A stretch of 38,075 bases of DNA. Source: Planctomycetia bacterium. GTDB taxonomy: Bacteria > Planctomycetota > UBA1135 > GCA-002686595. The notes beneath the pieces were generated by a model. That model did no database searches. It saw only the letters and a list, made by a program, of their open reading frames with translations, and had not been told where the DNA came from. The stretch spans positions 1-38,075 of the forward strand of contig SYGM01000059.1 in the NCBI GenBank assembly GCA_005799545.1, in the 5' to 3' direction. The translations under genes and the position numbers were made by a program. Of the stretch, positions 36,643-38,075 are shown piece by piece (the stretch's first letter is position 1; each line of letters opens with the position of its first letter).

Positions 36643-37764
36643 ATGTCCAGTCCGTACACCTACTTGTGGATTCAGGACGGTATCCCCGTCCACCGCTTCC
36701 TCGAGCAGGGCCCGCAGCCCTTGGAGGAGCGTCTGGCGCCTTTGGCTGCCGACCCTGCCCGGGCCAGCGAAGAGCTGGTGAGCGCATGCGCGCGGAGCGT
36801 GACGGAGTGGCTCGCCAATGAGCCGAGCGACGCATCCGCCGAACTGGGCCCGCGTCTGGAGCGGGGACTGGCGGCGCTCGAGGCTGCTCACGGTTGGCGC
36901 GGACCGCTGGCACTGTTCCTCGACAGCCTGCGCGGCGCCTTCCATGCCGAGGAGTCCGGCCTGCCCTGCGGCGAGCGGCTGCACAAGGAAGCGCGCTGCT
37001 GGCTCGATACGGACGAAACTCGGCCCTGGAACGGCGAACCGCTGAGCCCGGGCCGCCGACTGCCGCGCTTGGATCTGCTGGCCGAGGCGGCAACGAGCTC
37101 GCTGCGCGCGGGCGATACCTTGCTGGTGCAGGGCTGGACAGCTGCGGTCGAAGCCGCGCTGCTACTCGCGGCACAGCGCCTTGACCGCCTGCATGTGATC
37201 TGCACGGAAGGTCTGCCGTTGCTCGACGGCCGCCGTCTCGCGCGCCGTCTCGCAGATTTGCCCCATCTGCGCATCGAGCTCACGTATGACGCCGCGCTGA
37301 CGGATCTTTGCATCGAAGCCGATCGCGTCTGGATCGCCAGCGAGAGCCTGGGTGCATCGAGCGTCCTGGCGCGCGTGGGCACCGCGCGGCTCGCCGCCGA
37401 GTGCGAAGCCGAGGACATTCCCGTCGACTGGCTGGCCAGTGCGAGCGCACTGCTACCGGGCGGGGAGCTGGCGGTGCCGCGCCAGCTTGCGGATTCCTTG
37501 CTGTGGGCCAACGCACCCGGCCGCGTGCGCCTGCGCACACAGTGGCTGGAAGAGCTTGCGCTACCTCCGCGCAGCCGACTCTGCACGGACGCCGGTCGCG
37601 AGACCTTCGGCGACCTCGCCACCCGAGCGCTGCGCCTCGAGTGTGCCCCGCGCTGCGTGCCCACACAGACCAACGACTGGATCACTCCGCCCGCAGCGCC
37701 TGCGATGAAGTCGCCCGCGCGCTGGAGCGATGAGACCAGCATTCCCCGCCGAACCATCCGATGA
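36643..37764 (+). CDS. eIF-2B-like (methylthioribose-1-phosphate isomerase fold) protein of unknown role
   Basis: A 373-residue protein. The C-terminal region resembles the eIF-2B alpha/MtnA fold: [42 protein letters not shown], then [36 protein letters not shown] and [11 protein letters not shown]. The N-terminal part fits the helical domain of this group. MtnA and ribose-1,5-bisphosphate isomerase belong to the fold, but the expected catalytic Cys and Asp context is poorly conserved, so function is not assigned. The stop overlaps the gyrA start as ATGA. Start ATG at 36643 gives MSSPYTYLW; a frame from 36586 is possible. Confidence 0.7.
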   Translation: MSSPYTYLWIQDGIPVHRFLEQGPQPLEERLAPLAADPARASEELVSACARSVTEWLANEPSDASAELGPRLERGLAALEAAHGWRGPLALFLDSLRGAFHAEESGLPCGERLHKEARCWLDTDETRPWNGEPLSPGRRLPRLDLLAEAATSSLRAGDTLLVQGWTAAVEAALLLAAQRLDRLHVICTEGLPLLDGRRLARRLADLPHLRIELTYDAALTDLCIEADRVWIASESLGASSVLARVGTARLAAECEAEDIPVDWLASASALLPGGELAVPRQLADSLLWANAPGRVRLRTQWLEELALPPRSRLCTDAGRETFGDLATRALRLECAPRCVPTQTNDWITPPAAPAMKSPARWSDETSIPRRTIR

Positions 37765-38075
37765 CCGCCACCGATCCCAAGACACCGCCCCACTACGCAG
37801 GCATCGTCACTCCGCGCTCGATCGAGCGCGAGATGAAGGAGAGCTACCTCACCTACGCGCTCTCCGTGATCCACTCCCGGGCACTCCCGGATGTGCGTGA
37901 CGGCCTCAAGCCCTCTCAGCGCCGCATTCTCGTGGCGATGAACGACCTCAACCTCGGTCCACGCGCGAAGTACCGCAAGTGCGCGAAGATCGCGGGCGAC
38001 ACGAGCGGCAACTACCATCCGCATGGCGAGGCCGTGATCTATCCGACGCTGGTGCGCATGGCGCAGGATTTCTCC
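37761..38075 (+). CDS. gyrA: DNA gyrase subunit A, N-terminal part (runs off right edge)
   Basis: The first 105 residues of the cleavage subunit of gyrase. The family start [32 protein letters not shown] and [30 protein letters not shown] are clear. The catalytic Tyr lies beyond the window. The start ATG overlaps the upstream stop as ATGA. ParC is the alternative paralogue, but sequence and content favour GyrA. It is not next to gyrB, which lies at the far left end. Confidence 0.93.
   Translation, partial: MTATDPKTPPHYAGIVTPRSIEREMKESYLTYALSVIHSRALPDVRDGLKPSQRRILVAMNDLNLGPRAKYRKCAKIAGDTSGNYHPHGEAVIYPTLVRMAQDFS

Overview
This is a high-GC bacterial chromosome segment carrying the replication-initiation neighbourhood: gyrB (5' part), a DciA/DUF721 gene, dnaN, a box-rich gap, dnaA, a parA gene, and parB with a parS site. 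Two membrane Ser/Thr kinases fused to formylglycine-enzyme-like domains, an ECF sigma factor, secreted proteins of unknown family and frequent absence of Shine-Dalgarno sequences suggest Planctomycetota or a close relative. That placement is inference; the window has no rRNA to test it.

Layout. Bases 1-12.6 kb form one leftward block of tightly packed genes, read from right to left: primary-like sigma factor, hemW, pyrF, bshC, bshB1, parA, bshA, cysteine desulfurase, dnaA, dnaN, dciA, gyrB. Most junctions from pyrF to the cysteine desulfurase are 1- or 4-base ATGA/TGATG overlaps, so translation is probably coupled. The block holds all three bacillithiol synthesis enzymes (BshA, BshB1, BshC) with ParA between bshB1 and bshA. 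From 12.8 to 17.5 kb there are short units of alternating direction: an HPr-domain fusion protein, a metallophosphoesterase with a small membrane protein, parB, and a membrane-anchored cyclophilin. A perfect parS palindrome sits inside the bidirectional terminator between parB and the cyclophilin gene.

From 17.7 to 24.6 kb a rightward run encodes two secreted proteins (one an apparently inactive zinc-peptidase relative, one ending in a pseudopilin GspG-like domain), a DUF374 acyltransferase, a DUF72 protein and a cellulose-synthase-like glycosyltransferase. From 24.7 to 32.6 kb come cystathionine beta-synthase, a Rieske protein, and two kinase/FGE receptors flanking an ECF sigma factor. The right end holds RNase HIII, dapF, an M48 membrane peptidase, a flavin reductase, an eIF-2B-like protein and the start of gyrA, which here lies more than 37 kb from gyrB.

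How the parts fit. Replication and segregation genes are interleaved with low-molecular-weight thiol and cysteine/sulfur genes (bshA/B1/C, cysteine desulfurase, cystathionine beta-synthase). No rRNA, tRNA, CRISPR array, insertion sequence or prophage was recognised. The most notable signals are non-coding or architectural: the parS-in-terminator, a 13+13 bp inverted pair of DnaA-box-like sequences inside the cysteine desulfurase gene, and a sigma factor whose conserved start region appears to begin at ATT.
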